Shown: piece by piece, positions 53,851 through 62,720 of the stretch
How the letters are laid out: every line of letters begins with the position of its first letter
Numbering within the stretch: the stretch's first letter is position 1
Assembly: GCF_029960815.1 (NCBI RefSeq)
Contig: NZ_JASBRE010000016.1
Span: forward strand, 83,342 to 147,341
DNA: 64,000 nt
Source: Pseudomonas sp. AL03
GTDB taxonomy: Bacteria > Pseudomonadota > Gammaproteobacteria > Pseudomonadales > Pseudomonadaceae
Direction: 5' to 3'
Notes under the pieces: model-generated
What the model was told of the DNA's origin: nothing
Database searches by the model: none
What the model saw: the letters and a program-made list of their open reading frames with translations, nothing else
Made by a program: the position numbers and the translations under genes

Positions 53851-54753
53851 TCAATGACCTTGTTCAGCGACAGCCTTGGCTGCTTCGATCAGGCACTTGG
53901 TCAATTCCGGAGAGGAGAACTTGGTCAACACCGCGTTCGCGCCGGCAAGACGGGCCTTTTCGCTGTTCATCGCGCTGTCCAAAGAGGTGTGCAGCAGCAC
54001 ATAGAGGTGCGAGAAATCCGGGGTTTCGCGCAAGGTGCGGGTGAAGGCGTAGCCGTCCATCTCCGACATTTCGATGTCCGAAACGATCAGATTGATCTGC
54101 TGGGCCGTGCCTTGCAGGTCCAGCAAGCAGTCGATGGCTTCCTTGGCACTGCGGGCGGTGTGGCATTGCAGGCCGAGGTTGCGCAGGGTGTGAACCGATT
54201 GCTGCAGCGCAACCTGGCTGTCATCGACCACCAGAATCCGCGCGTTGCCGAGGACTTCGGCGTCTTCCATGCTCAGTTCGGTCGGGGCCGTTTCGATCTG
54301 CGCCGGGGCGATGCCATGGATCACTTTTTCGATGTCCAGCACTTGTACCAACGTGCCGTCGACCGAGGTCACGCCAGTGATGTACGAACGCACGCCGCCA
54401 GAGCCGAAGGGCGGCGGACGGATGTCGGTGGTCAGGCAGTGGACGATCTTGCTCACCGCTTGAACGTGCAAACCCTGCTTGGAGCGGCTGACATCGGTGA
54501 CGATCAGGCAGCCACCGTTCGGGTCTTCCAGCGGCCGTTCACCGATGGCACGGCTGAGGTCGATCACCGACAACGACGCACCGCGCAGGGTGGCGATGCC
54601 TTTGACGTGGGGATGCGACTCCGGCAGCTTGGTCAGCGGCGGGCAGGGAATGATTTCACTGACTTTCAGCAGGTTGATCGCCATCAGCTTGCCGCTGCGC
54701 AAGGTAAACAGCAGAAGCGAAAGTGAGTCTGCGCGGGCTTTGTTTGAAGACAT
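53851..54753 (-). CDS. cheV: Chemotaxis coupling protein CheV (CheW-REC fusion)
   Basis: 300 residues. A CheW-like domain (about 10-155; FTLRSGKLMAINLLKVSEII, HVKGIATLRGASLSVIDL) is followed by a receiver (about 170-295) with VVDDSQ, phospho-Asp in IVSDIEMSEMDG and LTKFSS. Couples chemoreceptors to CheA and tunes adaptation. No other chemotaxis genes are nearby. Confidence 0.95.
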   Translation of the reverse strand: MSSNKARADSLSLLLFTLRSGKLMAINLLKVSEIIPCPPLTKLPESHPHVKGIATLRGASLSVIDLSRAIGERPLEDPNGGCLIVTDVSRSKQGLHVQAVSKIVHCLTTDIRPPPFGSGGVRSYITGVTSVDGTLVQVLDIEKVIHGIAPAQIETAPTELSMEDAEVLGNARILVVDDSQVALQQSVHTLRNLGLQCHTARSAKEAIDCLLDLQGTAQQINLIVSDIEMSEMDGYAFTRTLRETPDFSHLYVLLHTSLDSAMNSEKARLAGANAVLTKFSSPELTKCLIEAAKAVAEQGH

Positions 54754-54890
54754 AAAAACCTTCTGTGGAAAAAGGTGATGGGCGACCGCGGGATCGCCAA
54801 CAGCATCGATGCCGGGTTATCGACTTGTTGCGGGCAGGCTTTAGGGTTATTCCGTCGCCAGACCGGTCAGTGTGATCCCTGTAGCAGCTG

Positions 54891-55011
54891 CCGAAGGCTG
54901 CGTCCGGCTGCGAAGCAGTCGTAAATGCCGAGCTCTCGGTGCACCGAATATAGCGCGGTGAATGGTTTGGCGAGGACTGCGTCCTCGGACGCAGCCTTCG
55001 GCAGCTGCTAC
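54891..55011. repeat. Paired palindromic repeat (REPIN-like, GTAGCAGCTG type)
   Basis: GTAGCAGCTGCCGAAGGCTG and its complement at the right end; an extra small hairpin (CGAGGAC / GTCCTCG) lies just inside the right arm. It follows norR on its 3' side. Confidence 0.85.
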
Positions 55012-55022
55012 AAGGGATCGCG

Positions 55023-56573
55023 TTATTTCATTCCCAAGCGTTTGGCCATCCTTCCAAGATTCGCCCGATCCAAGCCTAGCTCACGCGCCGCACTCGCCCA
55101 ATTGTTATGGTGTCGTTCCAGACAGGCGTTGATCAGTCGACGCTGATAATCCTCGGTCGCCGCCCGCAAGTCTCCCGAGACCAACGCAACAGGGCTGACA
55201 GTGGCTGGCTCGGCTGCAAGCGCAACACTGCCAGTGGGCAAATCCAGGTCCGCCGCACTCAAGCTTAGAATTTTCGGCCGTTCCTTGCAGTTACCGAGCG
55301 CCTTCAAGGCACTGCGGCCAATCAAGTGCTCCAGTTCCCGCACATTTCCCGGCCATGTATACGCCAGCAATGCAGCCTGAGCGTCGCTGTTCAGGCGCAG
55401 GCTGTTGAGGCCCATGCGTGAGCGGTTCTGCTCCAGGAAATAGCCGCTGAGCAGCAACACATCCCGCCCACGATCACGCAGTGCTGGCACCAACAACGGA
55501 TAAACGCTCAGGCGGTGATAGAAGTCGGCACGGTAGCGGCCGCTGCGCACTTCCTCCGCCAGATCGCGGTTGGTCGCGGCGATCAGTCGTACGTCGACCT
55601 GATGCTCTTTATCCGAACCCAATCGCTGCAATTGACCGCTTTGCAGGACTCGCAGCAATTTGGCCTGGACGGTCAGGGACAGCTCACCGACTTCATCGAG
55701 AAACAGCGTGCCGCCATTGGCCAGTTCGAACTTGCCGCGCCGATCGTTCATTGCGCCGGTGAAGGCACCGCGGACATGGCCGAACAACTCGCTCTCCACC
55801 AGCGTGTCCGGCAGCGCGGCGCAGTTGAGGCTGATGATCGGCTTGTCGGTCCGGGGCGATGCGGCGTGGATGGCTTGGGCGACCAGTTCCTTGCCGACCC
55901 CGGTTTCGCCGGTGATCAGCACGGTAAGATCGCTGCCGCCCACCAGATTGATTTCTTCCACCAGCCGTTTGTGGGCCTTGCTCTGGCCAATCATCTCGCG
56001 GTTCTGCTGGCCGCTGGCTTGTCGGTAAACCTCGGCGCGCTGATGTTCGTCTTCGACACGATTGGCCAGGCGTTCGATGCGCTCGGCGGCGTTGACGGTG
56101 GCGGCGGCGAGGCTGGCGAAGGCTTCCAGGGCATCCAGTTCGATCGGTTCGAAGCGCTCCGGATCGAGTGCGTCGAGGGTCAGCAAACCCCACGGACGCT
56201 CGTCGATAAACAGCGGGCAACCCATGCAGTCGTGGACTTCCAGATGATCGTCGAGGCCATCGACCAGGCCGTCGTAAGGGTCGGGCAAGTCGCTGTCAGC
56301 GGCGAAACGGGTCGGGCCGTGACTGCTAAGCAGCGCTTCGAAACGCGGGTGTTCGCTGACTTTAAAGCGTCGGCCGAGAGTGTCGGTGCTCAACCCGTCG
56401 ACGGCCAGCGGCACCAGCCATTCGCCATCGAGGCGCAGCAGGGCGGCGGCATCGCAGGGGAGCAGGGCGCGCATGGCTTCGAGCAAGCGCCGATAACGCT
56501 CGCCTTCGGGGAGTTCACGGGACAGGTCGGAGACCAGTGGCAGCAGGGCGGTCAGTAGAGATTTTGCAGTCAT
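55023..56573 (-). CDS. norR: NO-responsive sigma54 activator NorR
   Basis: 516 residues. N-terminal GAF domain (about 25-170) expected to hold the non-haem iron that binds NO, AAA+ domain with Walker A GETGVGKE and the sigma54 loop RGAFTGAMNDRRGKF, and a Fis-type helix-turn-helix (NNWASAARELGLDRANLGR). Divergent from hmp across 156 bases with three candidate NorR boxes. One box covers its own start codon. Confidence 0.95.
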   Translation of the reverse strand: MTAKSLLTALLPLVSDLSRELPEGERYRRLLEAMRALLPCDAAALLRLDGEWLVPLAVDGLSTDTLGRRFKVSEHPRFEALLSSHGPTRFAADSDLPDPYDGLVDGLDDHLEVHDCMGCPLFIDERPWGLLTLDALDPERFEPIELDALEAFASLAAATVNAAERIERLANRVEDEHQRAEVYRQASGQQNREMIGQSKAHKRLVEEINLVGGSDLTVLITGETGVGKELVAQAIHAASPRTDKPIISLNCAALPDTLVESELFGHVRGAFTGAMNDRRGKFELANGGTLFLDEVGELSLTVQAKLLRVLQSGQLQRLGSDKEHQVDVRLIAATNRDLAEEVRSGRYRADFYHRLSVYPLLVPALRDRGRDVLLLSGYFLEQNRSRMGLNSLRLNSDAQAALLAYTWPGNVRELEHLIGRSALKALGNCKERPKILSLSAADLDLPTGSVALAAEPATVSPVALVSGDLRAATEDYQRRLINACLERHHNNWASAARELGLDRANLGRMAKRLGMK

Positions 56574-56627
56574 AGTGACTCCGTGTAGTCGGTATGACTA
56601 TAAAACAGTCTGTGTCGATATGACTAC
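56568..56627. promoter_or_regulatory. Three NorR-type operator boxes between norR and hmp
   Basis: AGTCATAGTGACT (56568-56580, over the norR start), TAGTCGGTATGACTA (56586-56600) and TGTCGATATGACTA (56613-56626). The last two share GTCG-TATGACTA. E. coli NorR also binds three dyads in the norR-norV gap. Confidence 0.7.
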
Positions 56628-56665
56628 TAAGAATTCAAGTAATTGATTTATAACGTTTTAATTTG

Positions 56666-56681
56666 TGGCACGGAAACTGAT
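56666..56681 (+). promoter_or_regulatory. Sigma54-like promoter for hmp with weak -12 element
   Basis: TGGCACGGAAACTGAT: a consensus -24 (TGGCAC), but the -12 GC reads GA. It lies 48 bases before the hmp start and about 40 downstream of the last NorR box, the usual arrangement. Confidence 0.55.
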
Positions 56682-56729
56682 AAGTCCAAGGCAGTCAGTT
56701 AGCAATCCAATTAGTTCAGGAGTCGCCTT

Positions 56730-57911
56730 ATGCTTAGCGTTCAAGACCGTGCAATCGTCAAATCCACCGTGCCCTTGCTGGAAAGCGGTGGCGAAGCGTT
56801 GATCACTCATTTCTACCGCATGATGCTCTCCGAGTATCCGGAAGTTCGCCCGCTGTTCAACCAGGCTCACCAGGCCAGCGGTGATCAGCCGCGTGCCCTG
56901 GCAAACGGTGTCTTGATGTATGCGCGGCACATCGACCAGCTCGACCAGTTGGGCGACCTGGTGGCCAAGATCATCAACAAGCACGTGGCCCTGCAAATTC
57001 TCCCGGAACACTACCCGATTGTCGGCTCCTGCCTGCTGCGAGCCATCTCCGAAGTGCTGGGCGACGAGATTGCCACACCTGAAGTGATGGCCGCCTGGGG
57101 GGCTGCTTACGGTCAATTGGCCGACATCCTGATCGGCGCCGAAACCAGCATCTACGACCAAAAGGAACAGGCACCGGGCGGCTGGCGCGGGGCGCGGGAC
57201 TTCATCGTGGTGGCCAAGGTCGACGAAAGCGCGGAAATCACCTCGTTCTACTTCGAACCGGCCGACAAAGGCCCGATTCTGGCGGCAGAGCCAGGCCAGT
57301 ACATCGGCATGCAACTGATCCTCGATGGCGAAGAGATTCGTCGTAACTATTCGCTGTCGGCTTTGGCGAACCAGGGCCAGTACCGGATCAGCGTAAAGCG
57401 TGAAACCGGTGGCCGCGCCTCCAACCATCTGCACGATCAGTTACATGTAGGCTCGAGCATCCAGCTGTTCCCGCCATCGGGCGAATTCACCCTGACCGAA
57501 AGCGCCAAACCGTTGGTGCTGATCAGCGGCGGCGTCGGGATCACTCCGACGCTGGCGATGCTCGAAGCGGCGCTGGCGACCAAGCGGCCGGTGCACTTTA
57601 TTCACTGCGCACGCAACGGTAGCGTTCACGCCTTCCGCGACTGGATCGATGGCTTGGCCGAGCGTCACCCGCAACTCAAACGCTTCTATTGCTACGACGA
57701 AGATGATGGCGTGAGCCCGGCGGCGCACAAGGTTGGCTTGTTGAGCCAGGAGCAACTGGGCGAGTGGTTGCCGCAACAGCGCGATCTGGACGCTTACTTC
57801 CTTGGGCCAAAAGGCTTTATGGCGGCGATCAAGCGCCACCTCAAAGCCTTGGGTGTGCCGGAGAAGCAAAGCCGTTACGAATTCTTCGGGCCGGCTTCGT
57901 CGTTGGAGTAA
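56730..57911 (+). CDS. hmp: Flavohaemoglobin, NO dioxygenase
   Basis: 393 residues. Globin domain (1-137) with proximal His85 (KHVALQI) and B10 Tyr29, then an FAD domain (RRNYSLS) and an NAD(P)H domain (LISGGVGITPTLAML, FLGPKGFMAAIK). Oxidises NO to nitrate. ATG 56730 follows an AGGAG. Its NorR control is inferred from the divergent norR and the intervening boxes. Confidence 0.97.
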   Translation: MLSVQDRAIVKSTVPLLESGGEALITHFYRMMLSEYPEVRPLFNQAHQASGDQPRALANGVLMYARHIDQLDQLGDLVAKIINKHVALQILPEHYPIVGSCLLRAISEVLGDEIATPEVMAAWGAAYGQLADILIGAETSIYDQKEQAPGGWRGARDFIVVAKVDESAEITSFYFEPADKGPILAAEPGQYIGMQLILDGEEIRRNYSLSALANQGQYRISVKRETGGRASNHLHDQLHVGSSIQLFPPSGEFTLTESAKPLVLISGGVGITPTLAMLEAALATKRPVHFIHCARNGSVHAFRDWIDGLAERHPQLKRFYCYDEDDGVSPAAHKVGLLSQEQLGEWLPQQRDLDAYFLGPKGFMAAIKRHLKALGVPEKQSRYEFFGPASSLE

Positions 57912-57922
57912 CCGCTTATCTT

Positions 57923-57988
57923 GTAGGAGCACGGCTTGCCGGCGAAGGCGATCTTGAGGACGCCTTCGCCGGCAAGCCGTGCTCCTAC
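57923..57988. repeat. REPIN-like palindromic repeat
   Basis: GTAGGAGCACGGCTTGCCGG... paired with its complement ending GCTCCTAC; arms about 28 bases around an 11-base loop. Lies between convergent hmp and dauR. Confidence 0.93.
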
Positions 57989-58005
57989 GAGTGCTTGTCG
58001 GTCTT

Positions 58006-58662
58006 TCAGCCCTTCACTTCCTTCAAATGTTTGTACACCGTCGCCCGGCCCATGTTCAGCACGTTCGCCACATAGTTGGAGGCGCTTTTACCTTTGAAGG
58101 CGCCTTCGGCGTGCAGTGCCAGCACCAGTTCGCGTTTATGGTCGCGGGTCAGCAGGTTCAGGCTCAGCTGACGTTCGCGCAGCCAGGCGTGGAGGAAGGT
58201 GTTGATCCGCTCCTGCCAGTCATCGCGAAACAGCGAATCGGGTTGCGGAATCAACTTGCTCGGTGACAGGAACAGATCCAAAGCGGCCTTGGCATTTTCG
58301 AACAGAGAAATATTCAGATTGATGCACAGCACCGCCAGCGGACGGCCTTCACTGTCGCGCAGCACGCTGCTCAGGCTGCGAATTTTCTGACCATCCCAAT
58401 TGAGCTTTTCGTACGGCCCGATGTTTCGTTCGCTGATCTCTTCGCTGAGCATGTCCCCCAGCGCCGAGTCGTCACCGACTTCGCGCTTGGACAGGTTGTT
58501 GGCGATGTAGTCGACCTTCTGTGTGCGCAGATCGTGCAGCACCACTTCGGCGTGAGGAAAGAACAACGTGGCGATGGCATCGGCGATCGCTCGGAAGTTG
58601 TCCAGCGGCGAGCGCTTCAATGCAGAGTCATCAAGGGCCGGATCGTGTTCTTGGGCGTTCAT
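58006..58662 (-). CDS. dauR: D-arginine utilisation repressor DauR (YheO-like PAS + HTH)
   Basis: 218 residues. YheO-type PAS domain (about 25-125; FFPHAEVVLHDLRTQKVDYIANN) and C-terminal Fis-like HTH (SASNYVANVLNMGRATVYKHL). Third gene of a dauB-dauA-dauR order I recall from P. aeruginosa, where DauR represses the operon unless D-arginine is present. Confidence 0.88.
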   Translation of the reverse strand: MNAQEHDPALDDSALKRSPLDNFRAIADAIATLFFPHAEVVLHDLRTQKVDYIANNLSKREVGDDSALGDMLSEEISERNIGPYEKLNWDGQKIRSLSSVLRDSEGRPLAVLCINLNISLFENAKAALDLFLSPSKLIPQPDSLFRDDWQERINTFLHAWLRERQLSLNLLTRDHKRELVLALHAEGAFKGKSASNYVANVLNMGRATVYKHLKEVKG

Positions 58663-58684
58663 AAAGTGGAGCTCCTGGCAGCAT

Positions 58685-58710
58685 CAGCGCCCCGTCAAAA
58701 AGGGGCGCTG
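58685..58710. other. Hairpin between dauA and dauR
   Basis: CAGCGCCCC / GGGGCGCTG, a 9-bp stem with an 8-base loop and no trailing T-tract. It may reduce downstream expression or stabilise the upstream message. Confidence 0.6.
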
Positions 58711-58754
58711 GAAGTTTGCCGCAATCGTGTCGACACGTCACCTGAGTCTGAACG

Positions 58755-59882
58755 TCAGCCCAGCCGCGCGGGGGAGAGCATCTCGGTGTTCAGACCGAAG
58801 CGGGTCAGTTGCTCGGGCAAGGTTTCACCGCGCACCAGTGCAGCGCTGGCCTGGCCCATGGCCGGCGAGGTCTGGATGCCATAACCGCCTTGTGCTGCTA
58901 CCCAGAATAGCCCCGGTACCTGCGGATCGAAACCGGACAGCAAATCACCGTCGCTCACGAAACTGCGCAAGCCGGCCCAGGTGCGGGTCGGACGGCGGAT
59001 GGTCAGGGTGGTGGCTTCTTCGATCTGGTAGATGCCCATCGCGATGTCCAACTCTTCGGGCTGCACGTCGTGCGGTTCTACCGGGTCGGCGTTGGCTGGC
59101 GAGCCGAGGAACATCCCCGCGTCGGGCTTCATGTAGAAGGATTCGTCGAGGCTGACCAGCATTGGCCAATGATGGATGTCCACGCCCTCGGGGCCGGCGA
59201 AGATGAACGCCGCGCGCCGCTTGGGTTGCAGGCCCAGTGGTTTGGCACCGGCCAACTCACCGATTTTGTCGGCCCAGGCGCCTGCCGCGTTGATGATGAT
59301 CGGGGCGCTGAAGGTCTGACCGTTGGTGTGTACTTGCCAGACACCTTCGGCATCACGGGTCAGGCTCAGGACTTGACTGTCGGTATGAACTTCGCCCTTG
59401 TTACGTCGGATACCGCGCAGGTAACCCTGGTGCAGGGCATCGGTGTCGATGTCGCTGGCGGTCGGGTCGTAAATCGCGCCATGGACTTTTTCCCGGCGCA
59501 GGATCGGCAAGCGCACGCAGGCCTCATCGGCGCTGAGCAGCTGCATTTCCGGCACCGTGGCTTTGGCGCTCTGGTATTGATTGTTCAGTTCGGCGGGGTC
59601 GCCGGTGAAGTCCACGGTCATCTCGCCACGCGGGGTCAGCAGCGGGTGTTCGCAAAAACCGGCTGGCGGCGCGTCGAAGAAATCACGGCTGGCCTGGGTC
59701 AGCGCCCGAACTTGAGGCGTACCGTATGCGGCGGTAAACAGCGCGGCCGAGCGTCCGGTGGAGTGGTAAGCCGGATGAGATTCGCGTTCGAGCACGATCA
59801 CTCGGGCGTGCTGCGACAGCCAGAAACCGGTGGAAGCGCCGGCAATCCCGCCGCCGATGATGATGAAATCTGCCTGGCTCAT
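58755..59882 (-). CDS. dauA: FAD-dependent D-arginine dehydrogenase DauA
   Basis: 375 residues. IIGGGIAGASTGFWLS binds FAD; the YHSTGRSAA segment, GFCEHPLL with Glu87, DPTASDIDTDALHQGYLRGIRRN and GLQPKRR match, from memory, the P. aeruginosa enzyme closely. Oxidises D-arginine (and other D-amino acids) to the imino acid. Residue 48 is Leu where I recall an active-site His, while Tyr53 and Glu87 remain. A REPIN separates it from dauB. Confidence 0.9.
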   Translation of the reverse strand: MSQADFIIIGGGIAGASTGFWLSQHARVIVLERESHPAYHSTGRSAALFTAAYGTPQVRALTQASRDFFDAPPAGFCEHPLLTPRGEMTVDFTGDPAELNNQYQSAKATVPEMQLLSADEACVRLPILRREKVHGAIYDPTASDIDTDALHQGYLRGIRRNKGEVHTDSQVLSLTRDAEGVWQVHTNGQTFSAPIIINAAGAWADKIGELAGAKPLGLQPKRRAAFIFAGPEGVDIHHWPMLVSLDESFYMKPDAGMFLGSPANADPVEPHDVQPEELDIAMGIYQIEEATTLTIRRPTRTWAGLRSFVSDGDLLSGFDPQVPGLFWVAAQGGYGIQTSPAMGQASAALVRGETLPEQLTRFGLNTEMLSPARLG

Positions 59883-59929
59883 GAGCGTCTCCTGATGGGG
59901 CGTAAATGCCGAATGTGTAGATGACCCCT

Positions 59930-60033
59930 GTAGGAGCGAGCGGGCGGCGATCCGACTTGCCCGCGAAGGCGGTGTATCAGTCGAAATTTATGTTTACTGA
60001 CACACCGCCTTCGCGGGCAAGCCTCGCTCCTAC
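59930..60033. repeat. REPIN inside the dauBAR operon, asymmetric arms
   Basis: GTAGGAGCGAG...CTTGCCCGCGAAGGCGGTGT on the left pairs with the right arm ending CTCGCTCCTAC. The left arm carries about 14 extra bases (CGGGCGGCGATCC) not in the right arm. It lies between dauB and dauA, which are on one strand. Confidence 0.85.
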
Positions 60034-60047
60034 AAGGGTTCGTGGTG

Positions 60048-60995
60048 TTAGTGCTGTAGTTGGTAAAGGGCATTGGCCAGCGCAATGTCTTCCAGGCCCA
60101 GACCGATGGAGCGGAAGAACACATGGCGGTCGTAGTCGGGGCGCTGGACTTTTTCGCTGAGCAGATCCGGCAGGTCACCGATGATCGCGTGCTTGTCCCA
60201 GCCATGCTGTTCACCGGCAATCAGCATTTCGCCGGCCGAGCCTGGGGTGGTCAGACGATAGTCGCAGAACACTTGCATGTCATTGAGGCTCTGCGGCGGT
60301 ACTTCATGGGCCCGTGGTGCGTTGGTGCTGATGGAGGTGATCAGCGCCGGTTTGCTCAAGCTTGAAGGGTCGATCACCGGCCCTGCGGACGAGGTGCAGA
60401 GCATGATCACGTCAGCGTCCTGAATGGCCGCTTCACGACTGTCGACGATGGTCAGGCGTGGATCGAGGCTTTTGAGCTGCGCCAATACTTTGGGATTCTT
60501 GTCGCTCAGGCTCGGCGAGTAGAGGCTGACGCTTTGCCAGTCACGCAGACCTTTGACGTAGTGCAGGTGCGCCTGGGCGACCTTGCCACTGCCGATGATC
60601 GCCAGGCGCCGGGCCTTTAGCGGGGCGAGAGCGTCGACCGCCACGGCCGTGGTTGCAGCGGTGCGCGCCGTGGTCAGTTCGCCGGCATCACAGAGCAACA
60701 GCGGCTGGCCGGTCTGCATCGACATCAGCAGCGTCCAGGCGGTCACCAACGGGCCTTGTTCACGCACGATGTACGGCGAGGTCTTGACCCCGTAAACGCC
60801 GTCTTCGGCCAGCACGCCCAGGTAGTTGATGAAGTCGCCAGCGCCCTGCGGGAACTCCACCAGTTGCTGCGCCGGTTGCACGGCTTGTCCGGCGGCCAGG
60901 TCGCGGAACAGTTTGCGCAGGATCTGCGGCACGTCGACCTGCGCCAGCAACTTGCTGGCCTGAGGTTGGGTGATCACGTAAGGCGTACTGGACAT
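60048..60995 (-). CDS. dauB: Ornithine cyclodeaminase-family NAD(P)-dependent enzyme DauB
   Basis: 315 residues. LAIIGSGKVAQAHL binds NAD(P); QPLLLCDAGELTTARTAATTAVA and the N-terminal QQLVEFPQG segment fit the OCD/mu-crystallin family. In the dau pathway DauB reduces the imino acid from DauA to L-arginine, completing D-to-L conversion. First gene of the operon, with a dyad 33 bases before its start. Confidence 0.9.
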   Translation of the reverse strand: MSSTPYVITQPQASKLLAQVDVPQILRKLFRDLAAGQAVQPAQQLVEFPQGAGDFINYLGVLAEDGVYGVKTSPYIVREQGPLVTAWTLLMSMQTGQPLLLCDAGELTTARTAATTAVAVDALAPLKARRLAIIGSGKVAQAHLHYVKGLRDWQSVSLYSPSLSDKNPKVLAQLKSLDPRLTIVDSREAAIQDADVIMLCTSSAGPVIDPSSLSKPALITSISTNAPRAHEVPPQSLNDMQVFCDYRLTTPGSAGEMLIAGEQHGWDKHAIIGDLPDLLSEKVQRPDYDRHVFFRSIGLGLEDIALANALYQLQH

Positions 60996-61027
60996 GGTCG
61001 GCTCCGGGGCTGGAAGTAAACTAATTT

Positions 61028-61040
61028 GTCCATTATGGAC
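61028..61040. promoter_or_regulatory. Dyad upstream of dauB, candidate DauR operator
   Basis: GTCCA-TTA-TGGAC, perfect 5-bp arms, 33 bases before the dauB start codon. Confidence 0.5.
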
Positions 61041-61084
61041 TTTTAGTTATCACGAGCAAGCTTCTGTTGAAAAAAAGCCGGACG

Positions 61085-61122
61085 AAAAAAAAGCGCAGTC
61101 CGTTTCCGGCTGCGCCTTTTTT
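61085..61122. terminator. Terminator after the rhlB-type gene
   Basis: GCGCAG / CTGCGC stem with an 11-base loop containing CCGTTTCCGG, eight As on the left and six Ts on the right. Read leftward it ends in a long T-run 14 bases beyond the helicase stop. Confidence 0.88.
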
Positions 61123-61135
61123 AATGCGACCCGTG

Positions 61136-62623
61136 TTACGGGCGCTTACGCTCAACCGCCCGCAGTAGATGCGTCGGTGGCGTTTCACAGCTGATCTTGC
61201 GCCCCAGCAGTGCCTCGATGGACGGTAGCTGGTAGGAGTCGTCTTCACCGGCAAAACTGATGGACACGCCATCGGCGCCAGCACGACCGGTGCGACCGAT
61301 ACGGTGCACGTAGTCGTCCGGGACTTCCGGCAAGGTGAAGTTGATCACGTGGCTGATGCCGTCGATGTGAATGCCGCGGCCGGCCACATCGGTGGCGACC
61401 AGTACGCGGATCTTGCCTTCGCGGAAACCTTCGAGGGTCTTGATGCGTTTGTGCTGCGGCACGTCGCCGGACAGTTGCGCGGCATTGACGCCATCACGGA
61501 CCAGGCGTTCTTCGATGCGTCGCACTTCGTCCTTGCGGTTGGCAAACACCATCACCCGCTCCCAACCGTTGTCGTTGACCAGGTTGTAGAGCAGTTTGTA
61601 TTTGTCGGCGCCGGCCACGGCGTAAATGTGTTGCTCGACGTTTTCGCTGGCCACGCTCTGCGACTCGATCTCGACGATGGACGGGTCGGTAGTCCATTGC
61701 TTGGCCAGGTTCATCACGTCTTCGGTGAAAGTCGCGGAGAACAGCAGCGTCTGACGCTCGTCCTTCGGCGGAGTCTGGCGAATGATCTGACGCACTTGTG
61801 GGATGAAACCCATGTCGAGCATCCGGTCGGCTTCGTCCAGGACCATGACTTCGACCATGTCCAGGTGCACGTCGCCGCGCTGGTTGAAGTCCAGCAGACG
61901 GCCCGGGGTGGCCACGAGGATGTCGCAATGACGGGCTTCGAGGTGCTTGAGCTGTTTGTCGAAGTCCATGCCGCCGACAAACGTCATGACGTTGAGGCCG
62001 GTGTATTTGGTCAGGTCGGCCGCGTCCTTGGCGATCTGAACCACCAGTTCACGGGTTGGCGCAATGATCAGCGCCCGCGGCTCGCCCATGTAACGCTCTT
62101 TCGGCGGTGGGGTTTGCAGCAGTTGGGTGATGATCGAAATCAGGAATGCGGCGGTTTTGCCGGTGCCGGTCTGGGCGCGACCGATGGCGTCTTTGCCCGC
62201 CAGGGTGAAGCCAAGCACCTGTGCCTGAATTGGCGTGCAATACGGGAAGCCCAGGTCCTGGATGGCGTGCATCAGTTCAGGGGCGAGTTTGAAATCGTGG
62301 AAACGGGTTTTGCCTTCCTGGGGTTCGACGGCGAAGTCTTCAAGTTTCCAGGGAATAACCGGCGCTTTTGGCTTCGGTTCGCGACGCGGTTTGGCAGGTT
62401 TCGCAGCTTCGCTGCTCGGTTCTTCAGAGGCTTGAGCCTCAACGGGTTGGACGGTCGGTGTGGCCATCGGTTCGTGCTTCGGTACCGCTACGGTTGCGGT
62501 CCGGCCAGACTGATTACCGTCGGTGCGGTGGCTGGGATGGTGAGACGGAGCGCTGGAGACTGGCGCGAGCTGCTCAGTCTCGCTTTTACCGAACATTTTC
62601 TTGAGTGCTTTGAGCACGGTCAT
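61136..62623 (-). CDS. rhlB: DEAD-box RNA helicase, RhlB-type
   Basis: 495 residues: a core of about 390 plus a roughly 95-residue Pro/Ala/Glu/Lys-rich N-terminal extension of low complexity. Motifs in order: Q motif GFPYCTPIQAQ, AQTGTGKT, PTRELVVQ, VLDEADRMLD, SAT, and HRIGRTGRAG. RhlB works with RNase E in RNA turnover. It sits beside dauBAR as I recall for P. aeruginosa. Confidence 0.92.
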   Translation of the reverse strand: MTVLKALKKMFGKSETEQLAPVSSAPSHHPSHRTDGNQSGRTATVAVPKHEPMATPTVQPVEAQASEEPSSEAAKPAKPRREPKPKAPVIPWKLEDFAVEPQEGKTRFHDFKLAPELMHAIQDLGFPYCTPIQAQVLGFTLAGKDAIGRAQTGTGKTAAFLISIITQLLQTPPPKERYMGEPRALIIAPTRELVVQIAKDAADLTKYTGLNVMTFVGGMDFDKQLKHLEARHCDILVATPGRLLDFNQRGDVHLDMVEVMVLDEADRMLDMGFIPQVRQIIRQTPPKDERQTLLFSATFTEDVMNLAKQWTTDPSIVEIESQSVASENVEQHIYAVAGADKYKLLYNLVNDNGWERVMVFANRKDEVRRIEERLVRDGVNAAQLSGDVPQHKRIKTLEGFREGKIRVLVATDVAGRGIHIDGISHVINFTLPEVPDDYVHRIGRTGRAGADGVSISFAGEDDSYQLPSIEALLGRKISCETPPTHLLRAVERKRP

Positions 62624-62720
62624 CTCATCAATTGATTAAGGAATATACGCCGGCCAGTGTAATGCAAGAATCGGGCGCGGCGTAGTGGGATGGATCAATG
62701 GGCTGTTTTTACATAAGCGG

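Noticed and set aside
48612..60033. Scattered repeats as a possible CRISPR array
   Set aside because: They are isolated paired palindromes kilobases apart, not evenly spaced direct repeats with spacers.
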